From Psychrilyobacter atlanticus DSM 19335 (GTDB lineage: Bacteria > Fusobacteriota > Fusobacteriia > Fusobacteriales > Fusobacteriaceae): a stretch of DNA of 64,000 nt. The notes under the pieces are model-generated. The model ran no database searches. It saw nothing but the letters and a program-made list of their open reading frames with translations, and was not told the DNA's origin. Made by a program: the position numbers and the translations under genes. Below, in pieces: positions 43,236-51,221 of this stretch (its first letter is position 1; each line of letters starts with the position of its first letter). The DNA lies in assembly GCF_000426625.1 (NCBI RefSeq), contig NZ_KE384547.1:480986-544985 (forward strand). The letters are read 5' to 3'.

Positions 43236-43892
43236 CTATATCTCTTTAGAATATCTTTTTATAGCATCCTTATCCAAGCTAATGATACTTTTTCGATCTT
43301 TTTTTATTATCCCTGAATCTGTAAAAAACTTTATGATCCTAGTTAAATTACGATAACTGACATTTAATTCTTTGGATAGTTCGTTTAAAGATTTGAAATT
43401 TATAAGGTGATCATTTTTAACCAAGTGAAGGGCTAAGATATTTTTTAGGTTAAATCCTTCTTTTAGAAGGATAGCTCTGTTTGTTTTTAATAATTTCCGG
43501 GTAGAAGCTACTCCTAAAAACCTCCAGAGTTGGGAATTATTACTCAAATTAGCCTCAATGGCTTTAAATGAGATACTCATAATAATGGTATTGTTAGAGT
43601 TGGCTGCTACATCAAATAACATGGTAGTTTCTCCTAAATACTCGACATCTCCAAATATTTCTGGGGGAGATAATTTGTTGATGAAGATACTCCTGCCACT
43701 GGCTAAAAAAGAGTGGATATCAACTCCTCCAGATACGATAAAATATATGTGTTTTACTTCATCTTTGGCATTGATTATATTTTCCCCTTTGGAATATTTT
43801 TTCAATTTGAATAAATTAGTATTTTCTTTAGAAAACAAGTTGTTCAATTTATATGTATCAATAAAATTTTCTATAATTAGATTGCTTTTCAT
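43236..43892 (-). CDS. Crp/Fnr-family transcription regulator 2
   Basis: A 218-residue regulator with the same layout as the one at 39421: a beta-roll sensor (KKYSKGENIINAKDEVKHIYFIVSGG), a dimer helix and a C-terminal HTH (SLNELSKELNVSYRNLTRIIKFF). The two share the start type (NLLKKYIELYN versus NLIIENFIDTYK) and the VTGG/VSGG turn, and are clearly paralogues. There are no iron-sulfur cysteines. It is divergent from the pdp-deoC nucleoside genes, a likely target by position. Confidence 0.85.
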   Translation of the reverse strand: MKSNLIIENFIDTYKLNNLFSKENTNLFKLKKYSKGENIINAKDEVKHIYFIVSGGVDIHSFLASGRSIFINKLSPPEIFGDVEYLGETTMLFDVAANSNNTIIMSISFKAIEANLSNNSQLWRFLGVASTRKLLKTNRAILLKEGFNLKNILALHLVKNDHLINFKSLNELSKELNVSYRNLTRIIKFFTDSGIIKKDRKSIISLDKDAIKRYSKEI

Positions 43893-44052
43893 CTATTTCC
43901 CTCCATTTCTGCCACCTGTCCTATAATTAACTTATAAAATTTTATATCATATTTTTAGAAGAAAATCAAAATAATAATAATAGTTTAAGAGGAAATAATA
44001 AAATATAAGTTATAATATATAGGTATAGTTGTATTATATGGGGAGGCTAAAA

Positions 44053-45354
44053 ATGAGAATAGTTGACATTATCCAAAAGAAAAGGGAAAAAGAAATTTTA
44101 ACCGATGAGGAGATAAGATTTTTATTAGAAAATTATCAGGCAGGAGAAGTTCCTGATTATCAAATTGCATCTTTTTTAATGGCTGTTTATTTTAATGGAA
44201 TGACTACAGAGGAATTAAAAGTATTTACAGAAACTATGATAGATTCAGGAGATACAATAGATTTTCCTGGTGTAGAGAAATTCTTGATAGATAAACATTC
44301 TACAGGAGGGGTAGGAGATAAAACAACTATCGCTTTAGCTCCTATATTTGGTGCTTTAGGAATGGGAACGGCAAAATTATCTGGTAAGGGGCTAGGACAT
44401 ACTGGTGGAACTATAGATAAATTTGAATCGATCAAAGGGTTTAAATTCAGCAATTCAAAGGAAGAGTTGATAAAGATAGTAAACGAAACTGGAACAGGAC
44501 TGATGGGACAGGCAGACACAATAGTTCCTTTGGATAAAAAGCTTTATGCACTTAGAGATGTTACAGCTACTGTATCGAGTATTCCGCTTATTGCCAGCTC
44601 TATAATGAGTAAAAAATTGGCAGTTCATGCAGATGCAATAATTTTAGATGTAAAGGTAGGATCTGGAGCATTTATGAAGGACCTAACAGAGGCACGTAAA
44701 TTAGCTCAAACAATGTACGATTTGGGGAAGGCGTTTGATAGAAATATCGTATGCATGCTGACTAATATGGATGAACCATTAGGGAATGCTGTAGGTAACT
44801 CACTAGAAATAGTAGAAGCTGTGGAAACTCTAAAAGGAAATGGTCCAGAGGACTTTACTCACCTAGTAGAAGTATTAGGAGCTCAGGCACTTATCTTAAA
44901 AGGTGATGTAAAAACATTGGAAGAAGGGATTGAAAAGGTAAAAGAAGTTATAAAGAATGGAAAAGCTCTTGAGATGCTGAAAAAATTCGTAAAAGGAAGC
45001 GGTGGAAATCCAGATATCTGTGATGACTACTCGTTACTTAATATAGCTACTGAAACTTTTGAATTTAATGTGGATGAAAGTGGATATATAAAACATATTG
45101 ATGCTGAAAAAATAGGTAAGGCTGCAATGATGTTAGGAGCAGGAAGAGCTACAAAGGAAGATATAATCGATCATTCAGTTGGGTTGATAATGCATAAAAA
45201 AGTAGGAGATCAGTTTGAGTCAGGAGAAGCTATTTTAACTCTATATCATCAAAACAATATGAGAGATGAGATCATAGAAACTTTAAGAGGAGCTTTTGTA
45301 TTCTCTAAAGAAAAAGTAGAAAAAATTCCTACAATATTAGACATGATCGGATAA
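44053..45354 (+). CDS. pdp: Pyrimidine-nucleoside phosphorylase
   Basis: A 433-residue enzyme that splits thymidine, deoxyuridine or uridine with phosphate. ATG 44053 is chosen over the upstream start at 44029 because GGGGAGG precedes it and it restores the family start MRIVDIIQKKR and exact family length. Motifs: the phosphate-binding DKHSTGGVGDKTTIALAP and KLSGKGLGHTGGTIDKFE. Whether it prefers thymidine (DeoA) or several pyrimidines (Pdp) cannot be set from sequence. deoC follows and uses the resulting deoxyribose phosphate. Confidence 0.93.
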   Translation: MRIVDIIQKKREKEILTDEEIRFLLENYQAGEVPDYQIASFLMAVYFNGMTTEELKVFTETMIDSGDTIDFPGVEKFLIDKHSTGGVGDKTTIALAPIFGALGMGTAKLSGKGLGHTGGTIDKFESIKGFKFSNSKEELIKIVNETGTGLMGQADTIVPLDKKLYALRDVTATVSSIPLIASSIMSKKLAVHADAIILDVKVGSGAFMKDLTEARKLAQTMYDLGKAFDRNIVCMLTNMDEPLGNAVGNSLEIVEAVETLKGNGPEDFTHLVEVLGAQALILKGDVKTLEEGIEKVKEVIKNGKALEMLKKFVKGSGGNPDICDDYSLLNIATETFEFNVDESGYIKHIDAEKIGKAAMMLGAGRATKEDIIDHSVGLIMHKKVGDQFESGEAILTLYHQNNMRDEIIETLRGAFVFSKEKVEKIPTILDMIG

Positions 45355-45462
45355 GCATTAGATATAAATAAAAAGGTTGAAAAGAAAAACGAAAAAGGGT
45401 AAAATTTTGGACAGAAAGAACATAAAGTAGATGAAATAAATTTTAAAAGGAGATAAAAAAAT

Positions 45463-46128
45463 ATGGAAATAAACAAGTATATAGATCATACAGTATTAAA
45501 GGCAACGACTACAGAGGCAGATATAATTAAATTATGTAAGGAAGCTCGTGAATATAACTTCTTTTCAGTATGTGTAAACGGATCTTATGTACCTTTAGCT
45601 AAGAAAGAGTTAGAGGGATCAGATGTAAAAATTGCAGCAGTAATAGGATTCCCTTTAGGAGCTATGTCTAAAGATGCAAAAATATTTGAAACTAAAAAAT
45701 GTATCGAAGATGGAGCAGATGAGATCGACATGGTATTAAATGTTGGATTCTTAAAAGACGGTAAATTTGATGAGGTAGAATCTGAAATCAGAGGAATAAA
45801 GGAAGCTATGGGAACTCATGTATTGAAAGTTATCCATGAAAACTGTTATTTAACAGATGCAGAAAAAAGAAAAGCTTGTGAGCTTTCTGTAAGTGCAGGG
45901 GCAGACTTCGTAAAAACTTCTACAGGATTTGGAACAGGAGGATCTACATTTGAAGATGTAGCTCTTATGAAAGAAGTAGTAGGGGATAAAGCACAGATAA
46001 AGGCCGCTGGAGGAGTAAGAGACATAGAAACTGCTATGAGATATATCGAGATGGGAGTAACTAGATTAGGAACATCTTCTGGTGTGAGTTTAGTAAGTAC
46101 AGGGAAAGCAAAAGAAGGAGAATACTAA
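45463..46128 (+). CDS. deoC: Deoxyribose-phosphate aldolase
   Basis: A 221-residue class I aldolase that cleaves 2-deoxyribose-5-phosphate to acetaldehyde and glyceraldehyde-3-phosphate. Features: start YIDHTVLKATTTEADI, VIGFPLGAM, EIDMVLNVGFLKDG and the Schiff-base Lys in ADFVKTSTGFGTGGS, then IKAAGGVRDIETA. AAAGGAG precedes the ATG. It is the second gene after pdp (gap 108). A phosphopentomutase gene, needed to link the two reactions, is not in the window. Confidence 0.95.
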   Translation: MEINKYIDHTVLKATTTEADIIKLCKEAREYNFFSVCVNGSYVPLAKKELEGSDVKIAAVIGFPLGAMSKDAKIFETKKCIEDGADEIDMVLNVGFLKDGKFDEVESEIRGIKEAMGTHVLKVIHENCYLTDAEKRKACELSVSAGADFVKTSTGFGTGGSTFEDVALMKEVVGDKAQIKAAGGVRDIETAMRYIEMGVTRLGTSSGVSLVSTGKAKEGEY

Positions 46129-46162
46129 ACTATTTTAGTTATATAGTGAATATATAAGGATA

Positions 46163-46204
46163 AATCCAAAAAAGAATACTGTTTACAGTATTCTTTTTTG
46201 GATT
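46163..46204 (+). terminator. Terminator after deoC
   Basis: AATCCAAAAAAGAATACTG and its perfect complement form a 19-bp stem with a TTTA loop, including its own T-run. Confidence 0.9.
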
Positions 46205-46282
46205 ATAATATCTTTCAATATAGAGATCAAATAAATATGTTAAAATGAAATATAAAAAAAATTATTTGTGGGAGTGTTGGAG

Positions 46283-46927
46283 ATGAATAGAAAACTAATT
46301 ATAGAGAAAACCAAAGAATTTGTTAAGATGAAATTAGAAGGAGAAGGAACAGGACATGATTGGTGGCATATTGTAAGAGTTTTCAATAATGCAATGGATA
46401 TAACCAAGAAGGAAAAGCTCATTCATGAGGGGAATATAGATATATTTGTGGTTGAACTAGGAGCTCTCCTACACGATATAGCAGATCATAAGTTTGGATA
46501 CACCGATGAGGACAGAAAAAACATCATAACTGATTTTCTATTAGAATTAGGAGTACAAAATGAAATAATAGATCATGTAGTTTATATAGTGAATAATATT
46601 TCATTTAAAGGTGGGGAAAATAAACACAAGATGGAAACTATCGAGGGTGAGATAGTCCAAGATGCAGACAGGTTGGATGCTATAGGAGCCATAGGGATAG
46701 GGAGAACTTTTGCATATGGAGGATATAAAAAAAGAGTTATGTATGATCCAGATTGTGAGCTCGATATAAAAGATAAGGAAGATACAATAAGTCATTTCTA
46801 TGAGAAACTGTTGCTCTTAAAGGACAAGATGAATACTAAAGCAGGATATGAAAAAGCTCAAAACAGACATAGAGTCATGGAAGAATTTTTGGAAAATTTT
46901 CATTCTGAATGGAAAGGAGAGAAATAA
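46283..46927 (+). CDS. HD-domain phosphohydrolase, YedJ-like
   Basis: A 214-residue HD-superfamily protein. Metal ligands are visible in GHDWWHIVRV (His), ALLHDIADHKFG (His-Asp) and IVQDADRLDAIGAIGIGR (Asp). The GHDWWH start and the DADRLDAIGAIGI block are typical of the YedJ/YpgQ group, some of which hydrolyse nucleotides. ATG 46283 is chosen over GTG 46268 because GGGAG is then 8 bases upstream. It is monocistronic, followed by a structured T-tailed region. Confidence 0.85.
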   Translation: MNRKLIIEKTKEFVKMKLEGEGTGHDWWHIVRVFNNAMDITKKEKLIHEGNIDIFVVELGALLHDIADHKFGYTDEDRKNIITDFLLELGVQNEIIDHVVYIVNNISFKGGENKHKMETIEGEIVQDADRLDAIGAIGIGRTFAYGGYKKRVMYDPDCELDIKDKEDTISHFYEKLLLLKDKMNTKAGYEKAQNRHRVMEEFLENFHSEWKGEK

Positions 46928-46978
46928 TAACAATAATATCTTTATGCCTAAATTTTGTTATTTTTAAAAATTGGGATT

Positions 46979-47044
46979 CATAGATATTTCTTTTAATGTC
47001 TAGTGGTATTACACTATACCGAGGGGATATCTATGGGTCTTTTT
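46979..47044 (+). terminator. Extended hairpin with T-tail between HD gene and mog
   Basis: CATAGATAT (46979-46987) pairs perfectly with ATATCTATG (47027-47035), enclosing a second hairpin GGTAT/ATACC. TCTTTTTG follows. It is probably an elaborate terminator of the HD gene; a regulatory RNA is possible, but it lies upstream of the mog promoter. Confidence 0.45.
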
Positions 47045-47079
47045 GTTGTAGTATTTTATTGTATGTTTTAGAAAAAAAC

Positions 47080-47108
47080 TTGATTTATATAAAAATGAGG
47101 TATATTAT
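47080..47108 (+). promoter_or_regulatory. Promoter of the mog-moa-tup-moe operon
   Basis: TTGATT at 47080-47085 and TATTAT at 47103-47108 with a 17-bp spacer, about 58 bp before the mog start codon. Confidence 0.6.
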
Positions 47109-47165
47109 TCTTTGTATAACAAAGTAGATCAATGTACTATTTATTTAAGAATAAGAGGTGAAATT

Positions 47166-47654
47166 ATGAGGGTTGGAATAATTTGTATGAGTGACAAGGG
47201 ATCTAAAGGTGAGAGGGAAGATCTAAGTACAAAAGTGATTATAGAGTGTGTAGAAAATTTTGGATATGAAGTTATTGCAACAGATCTCATTCCAGATGAA
47301 GAACAAATTATAGAGAATAAACTTTTAGAGGTCGTAGAAAGAGGAGATATAGATTTAATTTTAACCACAGGAGGGACAGGGTTTTCTCCAAGGGATGTGA
47401 CACCAGAAGCAACTCTGAGGGTGATAGAGAGGCTCACACCTGGGATACCAGAAGCTATGAGAGCTTTCAGTATGAAGATAACTAATCGTGGGATGCTCTC
47501 TAGAGGTGTTGCAGGAATTAGAAAGAATACGTTGATAATTAATCTTCCCGGAAGTCCGAAAGCTGTAAGGGAGATATTAGAATATATGTTAGAACCGATA
47601 GATCACGGTCTAGAAATTTTATTAAAAAAAACAGGAGATTGTGCCAGAAAATAG
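47166..47654 (+). CDS. mog: Molybdopterin adenylyltransferase (MogA/MoaB family)
   Basis: A 162-residue protein that adenylates molybdopterin before metal insertion. ATG 47166 is chosen over an upstream start at 47112 because AGAGGTG precedes it and the family start MRVGIICMSDKGSKGERED follows. Motifs: TTGGTGFSPRDVTPEATL (substrate and ATP) and IINLPGSPKAVREIL. It is the first gene of a long operon for molybdenum or tungsten cofactor. moaA follows 11 bases later. MogA and MoaB cannot be separated by eye; MoaB is the form in many tungsten-users. Confidence 0.9.
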   Translation: MRVGIICMSDKGSKGEREDLSTKVIIECVENFGYEVIATDLIPDEEQIIENKLLEVVERGDIDLILTTGGTGFSPRDVTPEATLRVIERLTPGIPEAMRAFSMKITNRGMLSRGVAGIRKNTLIINLPGSPKAVREILEYMLEPIDHGLEILLKKTGDCARK

Positions 47655-47665
47655 AGGGGTGAAAT

Positions 47666-48604
47666 ATGTTAGATTCATATAGTAGAGATATAGACTACTT
47701 AAGAATTTCATTGACAGATAGTTGTAATTTTAAGTGTAAATATTGTAGTCCCTATGAGAATATACATCGTTTTGAAAAAAACATGTCTCAGCATCAGATC
47801 GTTGATTTGGTAAAATTATTTTCAAAAATGGGGATAAAAAAAATAAGGTTAACAGGAGGGGAACCTCTATTAAGAAAAGATTTGGTGGAAATAGTAAGGG
47901 GAATAAAGGATATAGACGGGATAGAAGAGATTGCCATGACCACCAATGGACTGTTGCTATCGGATAAATTAGAAGAACTAAAAGAAGCCGGGTTAGACAG
48001 GGTAAATCTGAGCCTTGATACCTTTAAAAGGGAAAAGTTTAAAGGTATAACAGGGGTAGATGGTTTAGCTAAAATTTTGTTATCTATAGATAAATTAGAA
48101 GAATTAAATATGATCCCTATAAAGATAAATTGTGTTTTAATAAATGACTTTAACAATGATGAAATAGGAGAGTTTATAAAATTTACTAAAGATCGAAAAG
48201 TACAGGTAAGGTTTATTGAATTAATGGCAATGGGAGATAATGTAGAATGGGGTAAAGGAAAACACTATTCAGCAGTAGAGGTCTTAAAAAAGCATAGAGA
48301 GTTGAAATTTTATAGGGAAGAAAATATAGCTAAAATTTATAAAGTGCCAAATTCAGAGGGAGAGGTTGGATTTATATCTCCTAATTCAAATAAATTTTGT
48401 GCTTCCTGCAATAGAATAAGGATAACTTCTGAAGGGAAATTAAAGCTGTGTTTACACTCTGATACAGAGTATGACCTATTAGAAGTCTTGGCGGAGAAAG
48501 ATCCATTGGGAACCCTAAAAGAAATTATGGGAGAAAAACCCAAAGAACATAAGTTGGATGAAAAAAAATATATAAAGAAAAACATGGTAAGCATAGGTGG
48601 ATAA
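47666..48604 (+). CDS. moaA: GTP 3',8-cyclase
   Basis: A 312-residue radical-SAM enzyme for the first step of molybdopterin synthesis. The N-terminal cluster is CNFKCKYC, the C-terminal second cluster is CASCNRIRITSEGKLKLC, and the protein ends in the conserved GG tail (SIGG). RLTGGEPLLRKDL is the SAM-binding GGE motif. It needs MoaC to finish cPMP; moaC is not in this window. GGGGTG precedes the ATG. A palindromic repeat sits between it and tupB. Confidence 0.95.
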   Translation: MLDSYSRDIDYLRISLTDSCNFKCKYCSPYENIHRFEKNMSQHQIVDLVKLFSKMGIKKIRLTGGEPLLRKDLVEIVRGIKDIDGIEEIAMTTNGLLLSDKLEELKEAGLDRVNLSLDTFKREKFKGITGVDGLAKILLSIDKLEELNMIPIKINCVLINDFNNDEIGEFIKFTKDRKVQVRFIELMAMGDNVEWGKGKHYSAVEVLKKHRELKFYREENIAKIYKVPNSEGEVGFISPNSNKFCASCNRIRITSEGKLKLCLHSDTEYDLLEVLAEKDPLGTLKEIMGEKPKEHKLDEKKYIKKNMVSIGG

Positions 48605-48614
48605 TCTGACAAAT

Positions 48615-48634
48615 TGGATGCAACGTCACGTTGC
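48615..48634 (+). repeat. Dispersed 20-bp palindromic repeat, copy 4
   Basis: TGGATGCAACGTCACGTTGC. Here the core GCAACGT-C-ACGTTGC is fully self-complementary. It lies 11 bases after the moaA stop and inside the operon, so it is unlikely to be a simple terminator. Confidence 0.75.
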
Positions 48635-48670
48635 TTATTTATTGCGGAATAAACTTAAAAAGGAAAAAAT

Positions 48671-49366
48671 ATGGATTATATATTAAATGGATTTATAAGG
48701 GCATTTCAACTAATAATTTCTTTGAATAAGGAGTTATATGAAGTTATTTTCCTTTCAATAGGGGTTGCCTTTATTTCAACAACGATAATTTCAGTTGTAT
48801 TCATACCTATAGGATTAAAGTTGGGGCTGAAAAAATTTAAGGGAGAAGTTTTTTTTGCCAGAACAATATTCTCTTTGATGGGTGTTCCATCAGTAGTAGT
48901 AGGGCTGGTAGTAGCTTTAGTTTTATCTAGAAACTCAGTATTTGGCTTTTTAGAGTTACTTTATACACCTACAGCCATTATTATAGCTCAATCACTATTG
49001 ATCTTACCTCTATGCCTGAGCTTGACCTATACACTGAGCCGGTCTAAGGCACGAAAAATAAATAGAGTAGGGAAGATACTGGGTGGAAAGAGAAAAGACA
49101 GATTGTTTTTAATCCTGTTTGAATTAAAAGATGAACTGCTGATCATAGTTATAACTTGTTTTTCTCGAGCTATAACAGAGGTAGGGGCAGTGATGATCGT
49201 AGGTGGTAACCTAAAGGGCTCTACCAGGGTAATGACAACGTCTATCTCTATGTTAAACTCGATGGGAGACTATTCTACAGGGATAGCTCTAGGGATAATA
49301 TTATTGGGAATCACATTTTTAATTAATAATTTTATATATGTTCATAAGATCGAGGTGAATGACTAA
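48671..49366 (+). CDS. tupB: Tungstate/molybdate ABC permease, TupB type
   Basis: A 231-residue inner-membrane permease with about five helices. The ABC-contact loop (EAA motif) is visible at about 165-190 as CFSRAITEVGAVMIVGGN, typical of TupB. Others in the family have the same short size and the SLGVAF-type helix starts. It imports tungstate, or molybdate, with TupC and a TupA binding protein. No tupA adjoins. The start has a modest AAAAAGGAAA ribosome site. It stops 2 bases before tupC. Confidence 0.85.
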   Translation: MDYILNGFIRAFQLIISLNKELYEVIFLSIGVAFISTTIISVVFIPIGLKLGLKKFKGEVFFARTIFSLMGVPSVVVGLVVALVLSRNSVFGFLELLYTPTAIIIAQSLLILPLCLSLTYTLSRSKARKINRVGKILGGKRKDRLFLILFELKDELLIIVITCFSRAITEVGAVMIVGGNLKGSTRVMTTSISMLNSMGDYSTGIALGIILLGITFLINNFIYVHKIEVND

Positions 49367-49368
49367 TT

Positions 49369-49989
49369 ATGAAAAAGGATATAAAAATTAGAGATTTAAA
49401 AAAAGAATTTAATAGAAAAGGTATTTTAAATATTCCGGAACTCACTTTTAGAAAAGGCGGGATCAGTTATCTACTTGGAGAAAATGGAGCAGGGAAATCG
49501 ACCCTGTTAAATATTTTGGCTAAGGTAGATAAGGAGTATCAAGGCAGGATAGATGACTCTTTTAGAGAAGATGAGATCTCATTGGTAGATGCCAATCCAT
49601 ATATGCTCAAAGGAAATGTATATAAAAATATTGCATACCCATTGAAAATTAGAAAAAGAGAGAATATAGATAAGAGTATGACAGCTCTTTTGGATATATT
49701 TAATTTAAAGACATTGAAAAATAAGGAAGCTTCTAAACTATCTAGTGGAGAAACTCAGAAAGTTGCAATAGTAAGGGCACTTTCATTTTCTCCTAAACTA
49801 CTCATGCTAGATGAACCTACAGCAAACCTGGATAAATCAGCAAAACTTGAGCTTATAGATATTTTAGGGAAATATAATCAGCAAGGGAATACTATAATTG
49901 TTGTAACTCATGATCATAGTTTTTTTGAGAATTTAGAGGGAGAAAAAATAGTTTTGGAGAAATTAGGAATAGAACAGAAGAGGAGTTAA
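49369..49989 (+). CDS. tupC: Tungstate/molybdate ABC ATPase, TupC type
   Basis: A 206-residue ABC ATPase. Walker A is LLGENGAGKSTLL, the Q-loop region is LVDANPYML, the signature is KLSSGETQKVAIVRAL, Walker B is LLMLDEPTANLD and the H-loop is VVTHDHS. It is short, with no C-terminal Mop domain, unlike ModC. It starts 2 bases after tupB and ends 3 bases before moeA, so all are translationally coupled. Specificity for tungstate is inferred from TupB and the downstream tungsten-type oxidoreductase. Confidence 0.88.
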   Translation: MKKDIKIRDLKKEFNRKGILNIPELTFRKGGISYLLGENGAGKSTLLNILAKVDKEYQGRIDDSFREDEISLVDANPYMLKGNVYKNIAYPLKIRKRENIDKSMTALLDIFNLKTLKNKEASKLSSGETQKVAIVRALSFSPKLLMLDEPTANLDKSAKLELIDILGKYNQQGNTIIVVTHDHSFFENLEGEKIVLEKLGIEQKRS

Positions 49990-49992
49990 AAT

Positions 49993-51213
49993 ATGAATTT
50001 TTTGAAGGTAACGGATATAGATGAGATAGAGGAATTAATTTTAAAAAAAATACCCTCACTTAAAGGAAAGAAAGAGACATGTAAACTGGAAGAATCATTG
50101 GGCAGAGTACTATGTGAAAACATTGTAGCTAGTGTCAATGTTCCTGAATTTAATAGGTCTACAGTGGATGGGTATGCTATAAAGTCCAAAGAATCATTGG
50201 GAGCTTCCCAAGGTATACCTGCATTTTTCACCATAAAAGGTGAAGTTTTAATGGGGGAAAATACCTCTAAAAAATTAGAAAGCGGAGAGGCAATATATGT
50301 TCCCACAGGTGCTATGATCCCGACAGGTGCAGATTCTATGATAATGATAGAGTATTGTGAGATATTAGAGGATACTTTACTAGTGCATAAACCGGTGAGT
50401 AGTTTTGAAAATATAATGCTCATGGGAGAAGATGTAAAGGAAGATGATGTTATTCTAAAAAAAGGATCAACTATAACTCCTGAAAATATAGGAGCCTTAG
50501 CGTCTCTTGGGATATATGACCTGCCTGTATTTAAAAAGTTTAAATTTTCTATAATTTCCACAGGAGATGAGATCATAGGGGAAGATGAAGAGTACAAGAT
50601 GGGGAAAATTAGGGATGTGAACTCCTACACCCTTTCTTTAGCTATCCAGAAATTCGGAGTTGTGGTAGAGAAAAAAATAGTAAAAGATAATTTTGATACT
50701 ATACTAGAAGAGGTAAAAAAATCCACTGAAAAATCAGATATAGTTCTCATATCAGGGGGAAGTTCTGCCGGAAACTATGACTACACAAGTAAGGTTATAT
50801 CTCTACTGGATGAAGGAGAGGTTTTCATTCATGGGATCTCGATAAAACCTGGAAAACCTACCATTATTGGGAAATCTAACGATAAACTGATATTTGGATT
50901 ACCTGGGCATCCGATTTCTTCCATGGTTGTTTTTAATATTGTTGTAAAAAAACTTATTGAAAACCTATATTTTTGTGAGGATAAAGATGATTATTACTAT
51001 GGAACTTTATCTCACAATCTTCACTCGACTCCTGGACGGACAACATATCAGATGATCAACAAAACTATTGAAAATGATGATATAGTTATTAATCCTATTT
51101 TCGGAAAATCAGGGATGACCACTCTTATGACTAAATCCAATGGATATATAATATTGGAAAGTAATATAGAGGGACTAGAAAAAGGAAGCAGGGTAAAGGT
51201 ATATAGATTTTAG
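49993..51213 (+). CDS. moeA: Molybdopterin molybdenumtransferase MoeA
   Basis: A 406-residue enzyme that inserts molybdate or tungstate into adenylated molybdopterin. Blocks: VPEFNRSTVDGYAIKS, IYVPTGAMIPTGADSMIMIE, ISTGDEIIGEDEEYKMGKIRDVNSY and SGGSSAGNYDYTSKV, then [15 protein letters not shown] and FGLPGHPISSMVVF. The length is standard. It is immediately followed by a second, fused MoeA, the two-MoeA arrangement seen in organisms that use tungsten as well as molybdenum. Confidence 0.93.
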   Translation: MNFLKVTDIDEIEELILKKIPSLKGKKETCKLEESLGRVLCENIVASVNVPEFNRSTVDGYAIKSKESLGASQGIPAFFTIKGEVLMGENTSKKLESGEAIYVPTGAMIPTGADSMIMIEYCEILEDTLLVHKPVSSFENIMLMGEDVKEDDVILKKGSTITPENIGALASLGIYDLPVFKKFKFSIISTGDEIIGEDEEYKMGKIRDVNSYTLSLAIQKFGVVVEKKIVKDNFDTILEEVKKSTEKSDIVLISGGSSAGNYDYTSKVISLLDEGEVFIHGISIKPGKPTIIGKSNDKLIFGLPGHPISSMVVFNIVVKKLIENLYFCEDKDDYYYGTLSHNLHSTPGRTTYQMINKTIENDDIVINPIFGKSGMTTLMTKSNGYIILESNIEGLEKGSRVKVYRF

Positions 51214-51221
51214 GAGGCAGA

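Noticed and set aside
47001-47021. TAGTGGTATTACACTATACC as part of a tRNA D-arm
   Set aside because: No acceptor stem, anticodon arm or T-loop can be placed around it.
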